A stretch of 64,000 bases of DNA from Nocardia ignorata NBRC 108230 (GCF_001612905.1 NZ_BDBI01000023.1:1-64000), one strand, 5' to 3'. Shown: positions 16,666 to 25,714, counted from the stretch's first letter. Notes: generated by a model not told the origin, from the letters alone. Numbers and translations are program-made.

Positions 16666-18249
16666 GTGACCGACGCCGATCCGACGATCGACACAACATC
16701 CGCCATTTCCGACGAGCCCGAGAACGAGCCTCGCGAGGAGTGTGGCGTCTTCGGCGTCTGGGCTCCCGACGAGGACGTGGCCAAACTCACCTACTACGGC
16801 CTGTACGCGCTGCAGCATCGCGGACAGGAGGCGGCCGGTATCGCGGTCTCCGACGGCTCCCAGATCCTGGTCTTCAAGGATCTCGGCCTGGTATCCCAGG
16901 TCTTCGACGAGCAGACACTCGGCGCGATGCCCGGCCATATCGCCGTGGGCCATTGCCGCTACTCCACCACCGGTGGCGTCACCTGGGAGAACGCCCAGCC
17001 CATCTTCCGCACCACCGCCGTCGGCTCCGGCCTGGCGCTGGGCCACAACGGCAACCTGGTGAACACCGCCGAATTGGCCGGGCGCGCACGCGAACTCGGC
17101 CTGATCGGTGCGGGTGTGGTGAACGGCCGCCCGCAGATGACCGGCGCCACCTCCGACTCCGACATCGTCACCGCGCTGCTCGCGCACGCCTCGGCGGACT
17201 CGAGCATCGAGCAGGCCGCGATGGAACTGCTGCCGCAACTGCGCGGCGCCTTCTGCCTGACGTTCATGGACGAGCACACCCTCTACGCCGCGCGCGACCC
17301 GCACGGTGTGCGTCCGCTGGTGCTCGGCCGCCTCGATCGCGGGTGGGTCGTCGCCTCGGAGACCGCCGCGCTCGACATCGTCGGCGCCGCCTTCGTCCGC
17401 GAGATCGAACCGGGTGAGCTGCTCGCCATCGACTCCGACGGTGTGCGCTCGCTGCGCTTCGCCAACCCCGAACCCAAGGGCTGCGTCTTCGAATACGTGT
17501 ATCTCGCGCGGCCGGACACCACCATCGCGGGTCGTTCGGTGCATTCCACCCGCGTGGAGATCGGCCGCAAGCTGGCCAAGGAGAACCCGGTCGAGGCCGA
17601 CCTGGTGATCCCGGTGCCCGAGTCGGGCACGCCCGCCGCGGTCGGCTACGCCCAGGGCTCCGGCATTCCGTACGGCCAGGGTCTGATGAAGAACGCCTAT
17701 GTGGGCCGCACCTTCATCCAGCCGAGCCAGACGATCCGTCAGCTCGGTATCCGGCTCAAGCTCAACCCGCTGCGCGAGGTGATCCGTGGCAAGCGGCTCA
17801 TCGTCGTCGACGACTCCATCGTGCGCGGCAACACTCAGCGCGCCCTGATCCGGATGCTGCGCGAGGCCGGTGCGCTCGAGATCCATGTGCGCATCGCGTC
17901 GCCGCCGGTGAAGTGGCCGTGCTTCTACGGCATCGACTTCGCCTCGCGCGCGGAGCTCATCGCCAACGGCGCCGGCGGTTCGGACGACAGCTACGAGGCG
18001 ATGGTCGAGAACGTGCGCCGCTCCATCGGTGCCGACTCGCTGGGTTACATCTCCACCGAGGGCATGATCGCGGCGACCGAACAGCCCGCCTCGCGGCTGT
18101 GCACCGCCTGCTTCACCGGCGAGTACCCGATCGAGCTGCCGCAGGAGGCCGCCATCGGCAAGAACGTGCTCGAGGGGATGCTGTCGGGCCAGTCCGAGGC
18201 CGCGCTGCTCGGCGGCAATGTGAACGTCGACGCGCTCAGCCGCCCATAA
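16666..18249 (+). CDS. purF: Amidophosphoribosyltransferase (first step of purine synthesis)
   Basis: 527 residues. The nucleophile of the glutaminase domain is Cys26 in EECGVFGVW, preceded by a 25-residue propeptide removed by autocleavage, as in the B. subtilis-type enzyme. ALQHRGQEAAGIAVSD and GHCRYSTTG follow, and the PRPP-binding loop is LIVVDDSIVRGNT. Cysteines in CTACFTGEYP and the earlier KWPCFYGID fit the iron-sulfur cluster of this enzyme class. The GTG 16666 start has a GGGAG ribosome-binding site; the longer frame from 16633 has none. A TAGACT hexamer at 16622-16627 is a possible -10 element. A strong terminator follows 14 bp after the stop. Confidence 0.96.
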   Translation: MTDADPTIDTTSAISDEPENEPREECGVFGVWAPDEDVAKLTYYGLYALQHRGQEAAGIAVSDGSQILVFKDLGLVSQVFDEQTLGAMPGHIAVGHCRYSTTGGVTWENAQPIFRTTAVGSGLALGHNGNLVNTAELAGRARELGLIGAGVVNGRPQMTGATSDSDIVTALLAHASADSSIEQAAMELLPQLRGAFCLTFMDEHTLYAARDPHGVRPLVLGRLDRGWVVASETAALDIVGAAFVREIEPGELLAIDSDGVRSLRFANPEPKGCVFEYVYLARPDTTIAGRSVHSTRVEIGRKLAKENPVEADLVIPVPESGTPAAVGYAQGSGIPYGQGLMKNAYVGRTFIQPSQTIRQLGIRLKLNPLREVIRGKRLIVVDDSIVRGNTQRALIRMLREAGALEIHVRIASPPVKWPCFYGIDFASRAELIANGAGGSDDSYEAMVENVRRSIGADSLGYISTEGMIAATEQPASRLCTACFTGEYPIELPQEAAIGKNVLEGMLSGQSEAALLGGNVNVDALSRP

Positions 18250-18262
18250 CCTCCTCGCGCCA

Positions 18263-18297
18263 GGGACCGGTCAGGATAAACCTGATCGGTCCCTTTT
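18263..18297 (+). terminator. Rho-independent terminator after purF
   Basis: Thirteen-base-pair stem GGGACCGGTCAGG / CCTGATCGGTCCC (one G-T wobble), loop ATAAA, followed by TTTT. It separates purF from the peptide-transporter operon. Confidence 0.85.
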
Positions 18298-18497
18298 GTG
18301 TTGTGTACCTACAATTTTCCGGCCTATCCGAATTACGTAAGATTTGTTCATAACATCCGCGTAATTTTTCGCTCGATTTGAAACTGGGCGGTAATGGTTC
18401 GCCTGTACGGTCCCTCGTTATATCGCTAGCTCACCGCGTCGTCGCCGCTCCCGTGATCCGGGTGCGGCGACATCGCGGCGTTCGAGAATGGGATCTG

Positions 18498-20114
18498 ATG
18501 TTGAACAGTGCAAAGAGCGCTCGCAAGAATCGCGCGAAACAAGCTGCCGCAGTGGGTGTTGCGGCTGTTGTCGCCGCCTCGCTTGCGGCCTGTGGGTCGG
18601 GACGCACCGATGACGCGGGCTCCGGCGCGGGGCTGGTCGTCGGCACCACGGACAAGATCTTCGCCCTCGACCCGGCCGCGGCCTACGACAACGGGTCGCT
18701 GCTCGTGGAGAACCAGATCTATTCGTATCTGCTGAACTTCGCGCCCGGCGATACCACGCCCAAGCCGGACGCGGCGGAGAAATGCGAATTCACCGCACCG
18801 ACGGTGTATACCTGCAAGATCAAATCCGGTCTGAAATTCGCCAACGGTAATCCGTTGACCGCCAAGAGCGTCAAGTTCTCCTTCGACCGCATGGTCGCGA
18901 TCAACGACCCGCACGGTCCCGCCGCGCTGCTCGGCAACCTCGACAAGACCGATGTGGTCGACGATCTCACCGTCGCGTTCACGTTGAAGGTCGCCAACGA
19001 TCAGACCTTCCCGACGATCCTGCCCACCCAGGCCGGACCCATCGTCGACGAGAAGGTCTTCCCGGCCGACAAGGTCGCCACCGATGAGGAAGTCGTTGCC
19101 GCCAAGGGCTATTCGGGCCCCTACACGATCAGCACCTACGACAAGAACAAGCTGGTCGAGTACAAGGCCAACGCCGACTACACCGGCATCCTCGGCAAGC
19201 CGAAGAACGACTCGGTCTCGACCAAGTACTACGCCACCTCCGACAACCTGAAGCTCGACCTGCAGAACGGCGCCATCGACGTCGGCTACCGCTCCTTCAC
19301 GCCGACCGATATCGACAGCCTGCGCGCCGATTCCAAGGTGAAGGTCACCGACGGGCCCGGCGGCGAGCTGCGCTACATCGTGTTCAACATGAACACCATG
19401 CCGGGCAACACGCCCGAGCAGAAGCTGGCCGTGCGCAAGGCGATGGCGTCCTCGGTGGACCGCGAGGCGCTGGCCGCCGGTGTGTACAAGGGCACCTACC
19501 AGCCCGCGTACGGCTATGTGCCGCAGGGCATGATCGGCGCGGCCGAGCCGTTGAAGGACCTCTACGGCGCCAAACCCGACAAGGACAAGGCGGCGAAGTT
19601 CCTCGCCGACGCGGGCGTGGCCACCCCGGTGACGCTGAACCTGCAGTACAACCCCGACCACTACGGCTCCAGCTCCTCGGAGGAGTACGCCGCGGTCAAG
19701 TCCCAGCTCGAGGCGTCGGGCCTGTTCAAGGTGAACCTGCAGTCCACCGAATGGGTCACCTACCAGAAGGAACGCGCCTCCGACGGCTACCCGATGTACC
19801 AGTTCGGCTGGTACCCGGACTTTCCGGACGGCGACAACTACCTGGCACCGTTCTTCGGCCCGAACAACTTCCTGCAGTCGCATTTCGAGAACCCGGGCAT
19901 CAACGCCCAGCTGACCGCCGAGCTCACCGAAGCCGACCCGGTCAAGCGGGTTGAGCTGCTCGAGAAGATCCAGGCCGATCTGGCGCAGAACCACCTGCCG
20001 ACGCTGCCGCTGCTCTCGGGCAAGCAGGTCGCGGTGTCCAAGCCCGGTGTGACCGGTGTGGATGAAACCCTCGACGGCTCCTTCAAGTTCCGGTTCACGG
20101 TACTGAGCAAGTGA
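18498..20114 (+). CDS. Peptide ABC transporter substrate-binding lipoprotein (DppA/OppA type)
   Basis: 538 residues. A lipoprotein signal with positive N-region and lipobox LAAC (Cys32) anchors it to the outer face of the membrane. The SBP_bac_5 domain follows, with typical segments such as VKFSFDRMVAINDP, SVDREALAAGVYKGTYQPAYG and the C-terminal LPTLPLLSGKQVAVSK. Members bind di- or oligopeptides or nickel; the ligand here cannot be told. ATG 18498 gives a proper signal peptide. The preceding AT-rich stretch 18300-18400 probably holds the promoter. The stop overlaps the next start (GTGA). Confidence 0.92.
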   Translation: MLNSAKSARKNRAKQAAAVGVAAVVAASLAACGSGRTDDAGSGAGLVVGTTDKIFALDPAAAYDNGSLLVENQIYSYLLNFAPGDTTPKPDAAEKCEFTAPTVYTCKIKSGLKFANGNPLTAKSVKFSFDRMVAINDPHGPAALLGNLDKTDVVDDLTVAFTLKVANDQTFPTILPTQAGPIVDEKVFPADKVATDEEVVAAKGYSGPYTISTYDKNKLVEYKANADYTGILGKPKNDSVSTKYYATSDNLKLDLQNGAIDVGYRSFTPTDIDSLRADSKVKVTDGPGGELRYIVFNMNTMPGNTPEQKLAVRKAMASSVDREALAAGVYKGTYQPAYGYVPQGMIGAAEPLKDLYGAKPDKDKAAKFLADAGVATPVTLNLQYNPDHYGSSSSEEYAAVKSQLEASGLFKVNLQSTEWVTYQKERASDGYPMYQFGWYPDFPDGDNYLAPFFGPNNFLQSHFENPGINAQLTAELTEADPVKRVELLEKIQADLAQNHLPTLPLLSGKQVAVSKPGVTGVDETLDGSFKFRFTVLSK

Positions 20115-21208
20115 GTGACGTTCCCGTCGCGCCCGGATCACCGGTCCGGGCGCGACGTTTCGGGTGGATGCGCGGCGGGGGTTCCCGCCAGGTGGCTTTG
20201 CTGCGGTACCTGCTGATCCGGCTCCTGCTGATCGTGCCGACCGCGTGGTTGCTGGTGACAGTGGTGTTTTTCCTGATGCGGGTGATCGGTGACCCCATCA
20301 GCGCGGCCATGGGTGGCCGGCTGACCCAGGAGCAGATCGAGGAACGCAAGGACGCGGCCGGGCTGAACCGGCCGATCCTGACCCAGTACTGGGAGTACAT
20401 CACCGGGTTCCTGCGCGGCGACTTCGGTCGGACCCAGGACAACGAGGCCATCGCCGATGTGGTCGTCACCTACGGTGCGGCCACCTTCGAGCTGGTGTTC
20501 TGGGGACTGCTCGTCGCGTTCGCGGTGGGTATCCCGCTGGGCAGATACGCTGCGACACACCGGGATACGCCCGCCGACGCGGTGCTGCGGTTCTCGGCGG
20601 TGCTCGCCTACGCGGCGCCGGTGTTCTTCGTCGGCATGCTGTTGAAGCTGGTGTTCTCGGTGTGGCTGGGCTGGTTCCCGGTCGGTGGCCGGGCAAGTAC
20701 GGATGTGGAGCTGGCGCTGCAGCACGTATCGCCGAAGACGAACATCCTGTTCATCGATTCGATCCTCTACGGCGAACCGTCCTATGTGCTCGACGTGCTC
20801 GAACACGCGGTGCTGCCCGCGGTGGCGCTCGGCCTGCTCACCGGCGGCATCTTCCTGCGGCTGGTCCGGGTGAACCTCATCCAGACCCTGCGCAGCGACT
20901 ATGTCGAGGCGGCGCGGGCGCGCGGGTTGTCCTCGCGCGTGGTCACCGGGCGGCACGCGGTGCGCAACGCGCTCATCCCGATCATCACGGTGATGGGCAT
21001 GTGCATCGCGATGATGCTCGGCGGCGCGGTGCTCACCGAGACCACGTTCGAATGGAAGGGCCTCGGCTATCAGCTCGCCGAGTACCTGCGGGCCCGTGAC
21101 TTCATCGCGGTGCAGGGCATCGTGGCGTTCATCGCGCTGCTCGTCGCGGTGATGAGTTTCCTGGTGGATGCCGTTGTCGCACTGATCGATCCGAGGGTGA
21201 GGTTCTGA
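20111..21208 (+). CDS. Peptide ABC transporter permease, DppB type
   Basis: 365 residues with an N-terminal helix (LIRLLLIVPTAWLLVTVVFFLMRVIGDP) and five more helices of the BPD_transp_1 domain. The EAA loop that docks the ATPase is YVEAARARGLSSRVVTGRHAVRNALIP. The N-terminus carries an unusual extra 35-residue hydrophilic Arg/Gly-rich stretch. The start GTG 20111 overlaps the lipoprotein stop, and the stop shares one base with the next start. Confidence 0.93.
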   Translation: MSDVPVAPGSPVRARRFGWMRGGGSRQVALLRYLLIRLLLIVPTAWLLVTVVFFLMRVIGDPISAAMGGRLTQEQIEERKDAAGLNRPILTQYWEYITGFLRGDFGRTQDNEAIADVVVTYGAATFELVFWGLLVAFAVGIPLGRYAATHRDTPADAVLRFSAVLAYAAPVFFVGMLLKLVFSVWLGWFPVGGRASTDVELALQHVSPKTNILFIDSILYGEPSYVLDVLEHAVLPAVALGLLTGGIFLRLVRVNLIQTLRSDYVEAARARGLSSRVVTGRHAVRNALIPIITVMGMCIAMMLGGAVLTETTFEWKGLGYQLAEYLRARDFIAVQGIVAFIALLVAVMSFLVDAVVALIDPRVRF

Positions 21209-22146
21209 TGGCAGTCACGAAACGCAGGCTGCCCGGCGCCGAAGTGTTGTCGAAAACGGTTGGGATGCAGCGGGTCACCCTCGTCACCGGGCTGGTGCTG
21301 GTAGCCGGGTTCGTGCTCGTCGCGGCGTTCGCGCCGCTGCTCGCACCCTACGATCTGGCGCAGAACACTTCCGACGGTGTGGCTTTCGCGTCACAGCAGG
21401 GTCCGTCGGCCGAGCACTGGTTCGGTACCTCGGTGCGCAGTGAGGACGTGCTGTCGCGGGTGCTGTTCGGCGCCCGCACCGCGCTGCTCGTCATCGCGAT
21501 CGCGGTGACGCTGTCGCTGCTGATCGGGGTGCCGCTCGGGTTGCTGTCGGGTTATGTGGGCCGGTGGGTCGACCGGGTGCTGGTGATGGTGATGGACGCG
21601 ATCTACGCGTTCCCGTCGCTGCTGCTCGCCATCGTCGTCTCCATCGTCATCGCGGGCGGCACGTCGAGCAGCTTGGGCGGCATGTTGTCGGCGGCGATCG
21701 CGATCACCGTTGTGTATGTGCCGCAGTACTTCCGGGTGGTGCGCAATGCGACGGTGGCGGTGAAGACGGAACCGTACGTGGACGCCGCTCGGGTGACCGG
21801 CGCGTCGACGGCACGAATCATGTTCCGCCACATCATGTCCAATGTCACCGGGTCGCTGCCGGTGATCGTCACCATCAACGCGGCCGATGCCATCCTCACC
21901 CTCGCCGCGCTCGGCTTCCTCGGGTTCGGCATCGAACCGACCCAGGCAGCCGAATGGGGTTACGACCTGAACAAGGCGCTCAACGATGTGTCCAACGGGA
22001 TCTGGTGGACCTCCATCTTCCCCGGCACCGCCATCGTGCTCGTGGTACTCGGCATGACCCTGGTCGGGGAAAGCCTCGACGAATCGCTGAATCCGTTGCT
22101 GCGTACCAGGCGTGCGGTCACTTCGAAGGAGTCCGTCGATGAGTGA
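21208..22146 (+). CDS. Peptide ABC transporter permease, DppC type
   Basis: 312 residues, the second membrane subunit. Helix 1 is LVTGLVLVAGFVLVAAFAPLLAPYDL, and the OppC_N segment with APLLAPYD is typical of the DppC family. The EAA loop is YVDAARVTGASTARIMFRHIMSN. The start ATG 21208 overlaps the dppB-like stop by one base (TGATG) and its stop lies inside the start region of the ATPase gene, so the four genes form one tightly coupled operon. Confidence 0.93.
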   Translation: MAVTKRRLPGAEVLSKTVGMQRVTLVTGLVLVAGFVLVAAFAPLLAPYDLAQNTSDGVAFASQQGPSAEHWFGTSVRSEDVLSRVLFGARTALLVIAIAVTLSLLIGVPLGLLSGYVGRWVDRVLVMVMDAIYAFPSLLLAIVVSIVIAGGTSSSLGGMLSAAIAITVVYVPQYFRVVRNATVAVKTEPYVDAARVTGASTARIMFRHIMSNVTGSLPVIVTINAADAILTLAALGFLGFGIEPTQAAEWGYDLNKALNDVSNGIWWTSIFPGTAIVLVVLGMTLVGESLDESLNPLLRTRRAVTSKESVDE

Positions 22147-23776
22147 GAAGACTGCCGCACTGGCCGTTTCGGGCCTGTCGGTCACCTTCACGACCGATGC
22201 GGGCCCGGTGCACGCGGTACGCGATGTGTCCTACGAGGTGTTCCCCGGTGAGGTGCTCGCCATCGTCGGCGAGTCCGGGTCGGGCAAGTCGGTGAGTTCA
22301 CGCACCGCGATCGGGCTGCTGCCGCAGTCCGCGTCGGTGCGCGGTCTGGTGACGATCGGCGACCGACCGGTCACGTCGATGACCGAGAAGCAGCTCACCG
22401 CCCTGCGCGGCGGTGCGGTGTCGATGGTGTTCCAGGAGCCTGCCCGGGCGCTCGACCCACTGTTCACCGTCGGGTTCCAGATCTGCGAAGCGCTGCGGGC
22501 GCACAGCGGGATGAGCCGGAAGGACGCCAAGGCCAAGGCCGTCGAATTGCTGCGCCTGGTCGGGCTGCCCGATCTGGAGCACCGGGTCGACTATTACCCG
22601 CACCAGCTGTCGGGCGGGCAGAAGCAGCGCGTGATGATCGCCATCGCCATCTCGTGCGAACCGAAGGTGATCATCGCCGACGAACCGACCACCGCGCTCG
22701 ACGTGACGGTGCAGGCCGAGATCCTCGAACTGCTGCGCGACCTGCGCGACCGGCTCGGCAGCGCGATCGTGCTCATCACCCACAACATGGGTGTCGTCGC
22801 CGATCTGGCCGACCGGGTGGTGGTGATGCGCGCGGGCGAGGTGGTCGAACAGGCGCCGGTGCACGAGCTGTTCGCCAGTCCGAAGGCCGAGTACACGCGG
22901 GCGCTGCTCGACGCGGTGCCGCACCTGGGGTCGGCGACGGCGCGACCGGAGCCGGACCGGACCGTCGAGCCGGTGCTCGACGTGCGCGATCTGGTCGTCA
23001 CGTTCCCCGGACCGTTCGGCAGGCCGCCGTTCCGGGCCGTCGACAAGGTGAGCCTGCAGATCCGGCCGGGGGAGACCCTCGGTCTGGTCGGCGAATCGGG
23101 CTCGGGCAAGTCGACCATCGGGCGGTGCGTCGCCGCCCTGCAACGGCCGACCGAAGGGCACGTGCTGATCCGTGGCCAGGACATCGCGGGCCTGTCCCCG
23201 CGCAAGCTGCGGCCGATCCGGCGACGCTTCGGGTTCGTGTTCCAGGACCCGGCGGGCTCGCTCAATCCACGGATGACCGTCGGCGAATGCGTCGCCGAAC
23301 CGCTGCTGGTACACGGGGTCGGTGACAAGGCGAGCATTCGGGAACGGGTGCGGCACATGCTCGACGACGTGCACCTGCCCGCGGGCACCGAGAACCGGTA
23401 CCCGCACGAACTGTCCGGCGGGCAGCGTCAGCGGGCCAGCCTGGCCCGTGCCCTCGTCCTCGACCCCGACCTGCTCGTCGCCGACGAACCGACCAGCGCC
23501 TTGGACGTGTCGGTGCAGGCCGCGGTGCTCGAGCTGTTCGCCGAACTGCAGCGCGGCTGCGGCTGGGCGTGCCTGTTCATCAGCCACGACCTCGCCGTCG
23601 TCGACCAGCTGGCCGACCGGATCATGGTGCTGCGCGACGGAATCTGCGTCGAGGAAGGCGACAACGAACAGATCCTGCGCAATCCCCGGCACGACTACAC
23701 CCGCCGGCTCGTCGCGGCCGTTCCCGTCCCCGACCCGGTCGAACAACGCCGCCGCCGCACCGAACTCGCGGGCTGA
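22139..23776 (+). CDS. Peptide ABC transporter ATPase, DppD-DppF fusion
   Basis: 545 residues containing two complete ABC ATPase domains in one chain. Domain 1 has Walker A GESGSGKS (about 36-43), signature LSGGQKQR and Walker B IIADEPTTALD. Domain 2 has GESGSGKST (about 316), LSGGQRQR and LLVADEPTSALD. Both keep the catalytic Glu and the H-loop His (ITHN, ISHD), so both sites look active. The usual Oligo_HPY extension is short after domain 1. Start ATG 22139 overlaps the preceding gene by 8 bp. Fused DppDF proteins are common in actinobacteria. Confidence 0.93.
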   Translation: MSEKTAALAVSGLSVTFTTDAGPVHAVRDVSYEVFPGEVLAIVGESGSGKSVSSRTAIGLLPQSASVRGLVTIGDRPVTSMTEKQLTALRGGAVSMVFQEPARALDPLFTVGFQICEALRAHSGMSRKDAKAKAVELLRLVGLPDLEHRVDYYPHQLSGGQKQRVMIAIAISCEPKVIIADEPTTALDVTVQAEILELLRDLRDRLGSAIVLITHNMGVVADLADRVVVMRAGEVVEQAPVHELFASPKAEYTRALLDAVPHLGSATARPEPDRTVEPVLDVRDLVVTFPGPFGRPPFRAVDKVSLQIRPGETLGLVGESGSGKSTIGRCVAALQRPTEGHVLIRGQDIAGLSPRKLRPIRRRFGFVFQDPAGSLNPRMTVGECVAEPLLVHGVGDKASIRERVRHMLDDVHLPAGTENRYPHELSGGQRQRASLARALVLDPDLLVADEPTSALDVSVQAAVLELFAELQRGCGWACLFISHDLAVVDQLADRIMVLRDGICVEEGDNEQILRNPRHDYTRRLVAAVPVPDPVEQRRRRTELAG

Positions 23777-23802
23777 CCGGTCCGCCCCGACCTGGACACA
23801 CG

Positions 23803-23860
23803 ATCACCACGCTCTGATGGCGGATTTCAGCCCGAGATCCCGCCACTGGAGCGTGGTGAT
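23803..23860. repeat. Two-tier inverted repeat between transporter and purM
   Basis: Outer 12-bp perfect arms ATCACCACGCTC (23803-23814) and GAGCGTGGTGAT (23849-23860), a symmetric 3-nt internal loop, then inner arms TGGCGG / CCGCCA (23818-23823 / 23840-23845) around a 16-nt loop. No T-run follows on the plus strand, so it is not a classical terminator. It may act as a rho-assisted stop for the transporter operon or as a leader structure of purM, 128 bp downstream. Confidence 0.7.
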
Positions 23861-23988
23861 TGCGATTCGACCAGGACGTCGGTCACGTCGGTGAGTAAGG
23901 AGCGAGGAGCCGCACGACGGAGGGGCGGGTGGATCACTTAGAGTTGATGGGCATCTATCCGCCGATTCGGTTTGGAGCTTTCCCCACA

Positions 23989-25068
23989 ATGACTGAACAG
24001 ACACCCAGCGGTGCAGGCGCTTCCTACGCCGCCGCGGGCGTGAGCATCGAAGCCGGTGACCGCGCCGTCGAATTGTTCGGACCATTGGCGAAGAAGGCCA
24101 GCCGACCCGAGGTGCAGGGTGGGATCGGCGGATTTGCCGGGCTGTTCGCGCTCAAGGGTGGGTACCGGGAGCCGTTGCTCGCCGCCTCCACCGACGGCGT
24201 GGGCACCAAGATCGCCGTCGCCCAGGCGCTCGACAAGCACGACACCGTCGGGCTCGACCTGGTCGCCATGGTCGTCGACGACCTGGTGGTGTGCGGCGCC
24301 GAACCGCTGTTCCTGCAGGACTACATCGCCATCGGCAAGGTCGTCCCGGAGAAGGTCGCCGAACTGGTCTCCGGCATCGCCGAAGGCTGCATCAAGGCGG
24401 GCTGCGCGCTGCTCGGCGGCGAAACCGCCGAACACCCCGGGCTGATGGACCCCGACGACTACGACCTGTCGGCCACCGGCGTCGGCGTGGTCGAAGCCGA
24501 CTCCGTGCTCGGCCCCGACCGGGTGCGCCCGGGCGACGTCGTCATCGCGATGGGCTCCTCGGGTCTGCACTCCAACGGCTACAGCCTTGCCCGCAAGGTG
24601 CTGCTCGACATCGACCGCATGTCGCTCACCGGGCACGTCGAGGAATTCGGCCGCACCCTCGGTGAGGAACTGCTCGAGCCGACCCGCATCTACGCCAAGG
24701 ACTGCCTGGCGCTGATCGCCGAAACCGATGTGCGCACCTTCTCGCACGTCACCGGTGGCGGTCTGGCCGCCAATCTGGCGCGCGTGCTGCCCGCCGGCCT
24801 GGTCGCCGAACTGGATCGCGGCACCTGGAACCCGGCGCCGGTGTTCAAGATGATCGCCCAGCGCGGCCGGGTCGAACGGCTCGAGATGGAGAAGACGTTC
24901 AACATGGGCGTCGGCATGGTCGCGATCGTCGCCCCCGAGGACGCCGACCGCGCGCTCGCGGTGCTCACCGCCCGCCACATCGACTGCTGGACACTGGGTC
25001 AGGTCAAGAAGGCCGCCGACGTCGACGCGCCGCGCGCGGTGCTGCTGGGCGACCACCCCAGGTTCTGA
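23989..25068 (+). CDS. purM: Phosphoribosylformylglycinamidine cyclo-ligase
   Basis: 359 residues, slightly longer than E. coli PurM, as usual for actinobacteria. It closes the imidazole ring, turning FGAM to AIR with ATP. Signatures are SYAAAGVSIEAGDRAVELF, LLAASTDGVGTKIAVAQ (ATP/phosphate binding), LLGGETAEHPGLM and HVTGGGLAANLARVLP. ATG 23989 is chosen by the conserved MTEQTPSGAGASYAAAGV-type start. The frame is open to 23929 but upstream codons are unlike the family. A transcription start within 23861-23988 is likely, because the peptide operon upstream is unrelated in function. Confidence 0.96.
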   Translation: MTEQTPSGAGASYAAAGVSIEAGDRAVELFGPLAKKASRPEVQGGIGGFAGLFALKGGYREPLLAASTDGVGTKIAVAQALDKHDTVGLDLVAMVVDDLVVCGAEPLFLQDYIAIGKVVPEKVAELVSGIAEGCIKAGCALLGGETAEHPGLMDPDDYDLSATGVGVVEADSVLGPDRVRPGDVVIAMGSSGLHSNGYSLARKVLLDIDRMSLTGHVEEFGRTLGEELLEPTRIYAKDCLALIAETDVRTFSHVTGGGLAANLARVLPAGLVAELDRGTWNPAPVFKMIAQRGRVERLEMEKTFNMGVGMVAIVAPEDADRALAVLTARHIDCWTLGQVKKAADVDAPRAVLLGDHPRF

Positions 25069-25082
25069 TCGTCCGACAACTC

Positions 25083-25114
25083 AGCCGGGTCGCGCATCGC
25101 GCGGCCCGGCTTTT
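25083..25114 (+). terminator. Terminator after purM
   Basis: AGCCGGGTCGCGC, loop ATC, GCGCGGCCCGGCT (13 bp with one wobble) followed by TTT, starting 14 bp after the purM stop. Confidence 0.85.
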
Positions 25115-25207
25115 GTCGTGTTCAGGGGTTTGCCGACGCCCCCGCGCGGCTACCCGAAGAAGGTAGGGTCCGCCACCTCGAGGAGGTCGGGGTCTCGAGT
25201 CCGGCGA

Positions 25208-25249
25208 ACACGACGAGCGTCCTGTGTACACACAGGACGCTCGTCGTGT
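25208..25249. repeat. Perfect 20-bp inverted repeat with 2-nt spacer
   Basis: Arms 25208-25227 and 25230-25249 are exact reverse complements, beginning ACACGACGAGCG and centred on CCTGTGT-AC-ACACAGG. It lies in the 283-bp convergent gap between purM and the DUF3073 gene, after the purM terminator. A 2-nt loop is too tight for an optimal RNA hairpin, so a DNA role (protein site or cruciform) is possible. No T-run follows on either strand. Confidence 0.8.
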
Positions 25250-25306
25250 ATTCGGATGTTCGCCGTACTGCTGCTGCGAGCCTGCGACGCTGCGCGGAAC
25301 AACGGC

Positions 25307-25340
25307 TGAAGGGGGAGGCCACCACGAGCCTCCCCCTTCA
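25307..25340 (-). terminator. Probable terminator hairpin after DUF3073 gene
   Basis: TGAAGGGGGAGGC / GCCTCCCCCTTCA, a 13-bp perfect stem with an 8-nt loop, 12 bp beyond the stop of the minus-strand gene. No U-run follows, so it would be an atypical actinobacterial terminator. Confidence 0.6.
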
Positions 25341-25351
25341 CCGGCGTTCGG

Positions 25352-25573
25352 TCAGCGACGCCAGCTGTCGTAGTCGTCGTCCTCGTTGTTCCAACGGGAC
25401 GGCGAATCATCCGCGTCGTGCTCGTCGGATAGCAAGCCGCCACTCCCTCGGGAGTGGAGTGGAGTGCTATCCGCCAGCTCGCGCTGAAGGCTCGCGAAGT
25501 CGGTCGGCGTGGAGCTGTACTTGAGCTCACGTGCGACTTTGGTCTGCTTTGCCTTAGCCCGGCCACGGCCCAT
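25352..25573 (-). CDS. DUF3073 small acidic-tailed protein (Rv0810c-like)
   Basis: 73 residues with a basic N-terminus (MGRGRAKAKQTKVARELKY) and an acidic C-terminal tail (DEHDADD, NEDDDYDSW). This is the DUF3073 signature, widespread in actinobacteria and always next to purM. Function is unknown; the basic/acidic polarity suggests nucleic-acid or ribosome contact, which is inference only. It is convergent with purM. Upstream of its start (25574-25714) is a 140-bp promoter gap before the asparaginase stop. Confidence 0.9.
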   Translation of the reverse strand: MGRGRAKAKQTKVARELKYSSTPTDFASLQRELADSTPLHSRGSGGLLSDEHDADDSPSRWNNEDDDYDSWRR

Positions 25574-25714
25574 GGCTGACCCCCTCGCGTCACTGCGGGG
25601 CGGCCTGGGGTTTGTTGGCGGCCCCGTTCGAATTAATACTCTTCCTGACAGACACTTTAGCGTGTGTCCGGCGGTCGCGCTCCCAGGAGTGGGTGAAGAG
25701 CTGTCGAACGGGTG

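Noticed and set aside
18340..18400. GlnR or PHO box in the AT-rich stretch before the peptide operon (GTTCATAACAT)
   Set aside because: Only a partial match to either consensus and no second unit in register.
25165..25206. tRNA remnant (GGGGTCTCGAGTCCGGCG resembles a T-arm)
   Set aside because: No matching acceptor, D-arm or anticodon stem in the preceding 70 nt; not enough to call a pseudogene.
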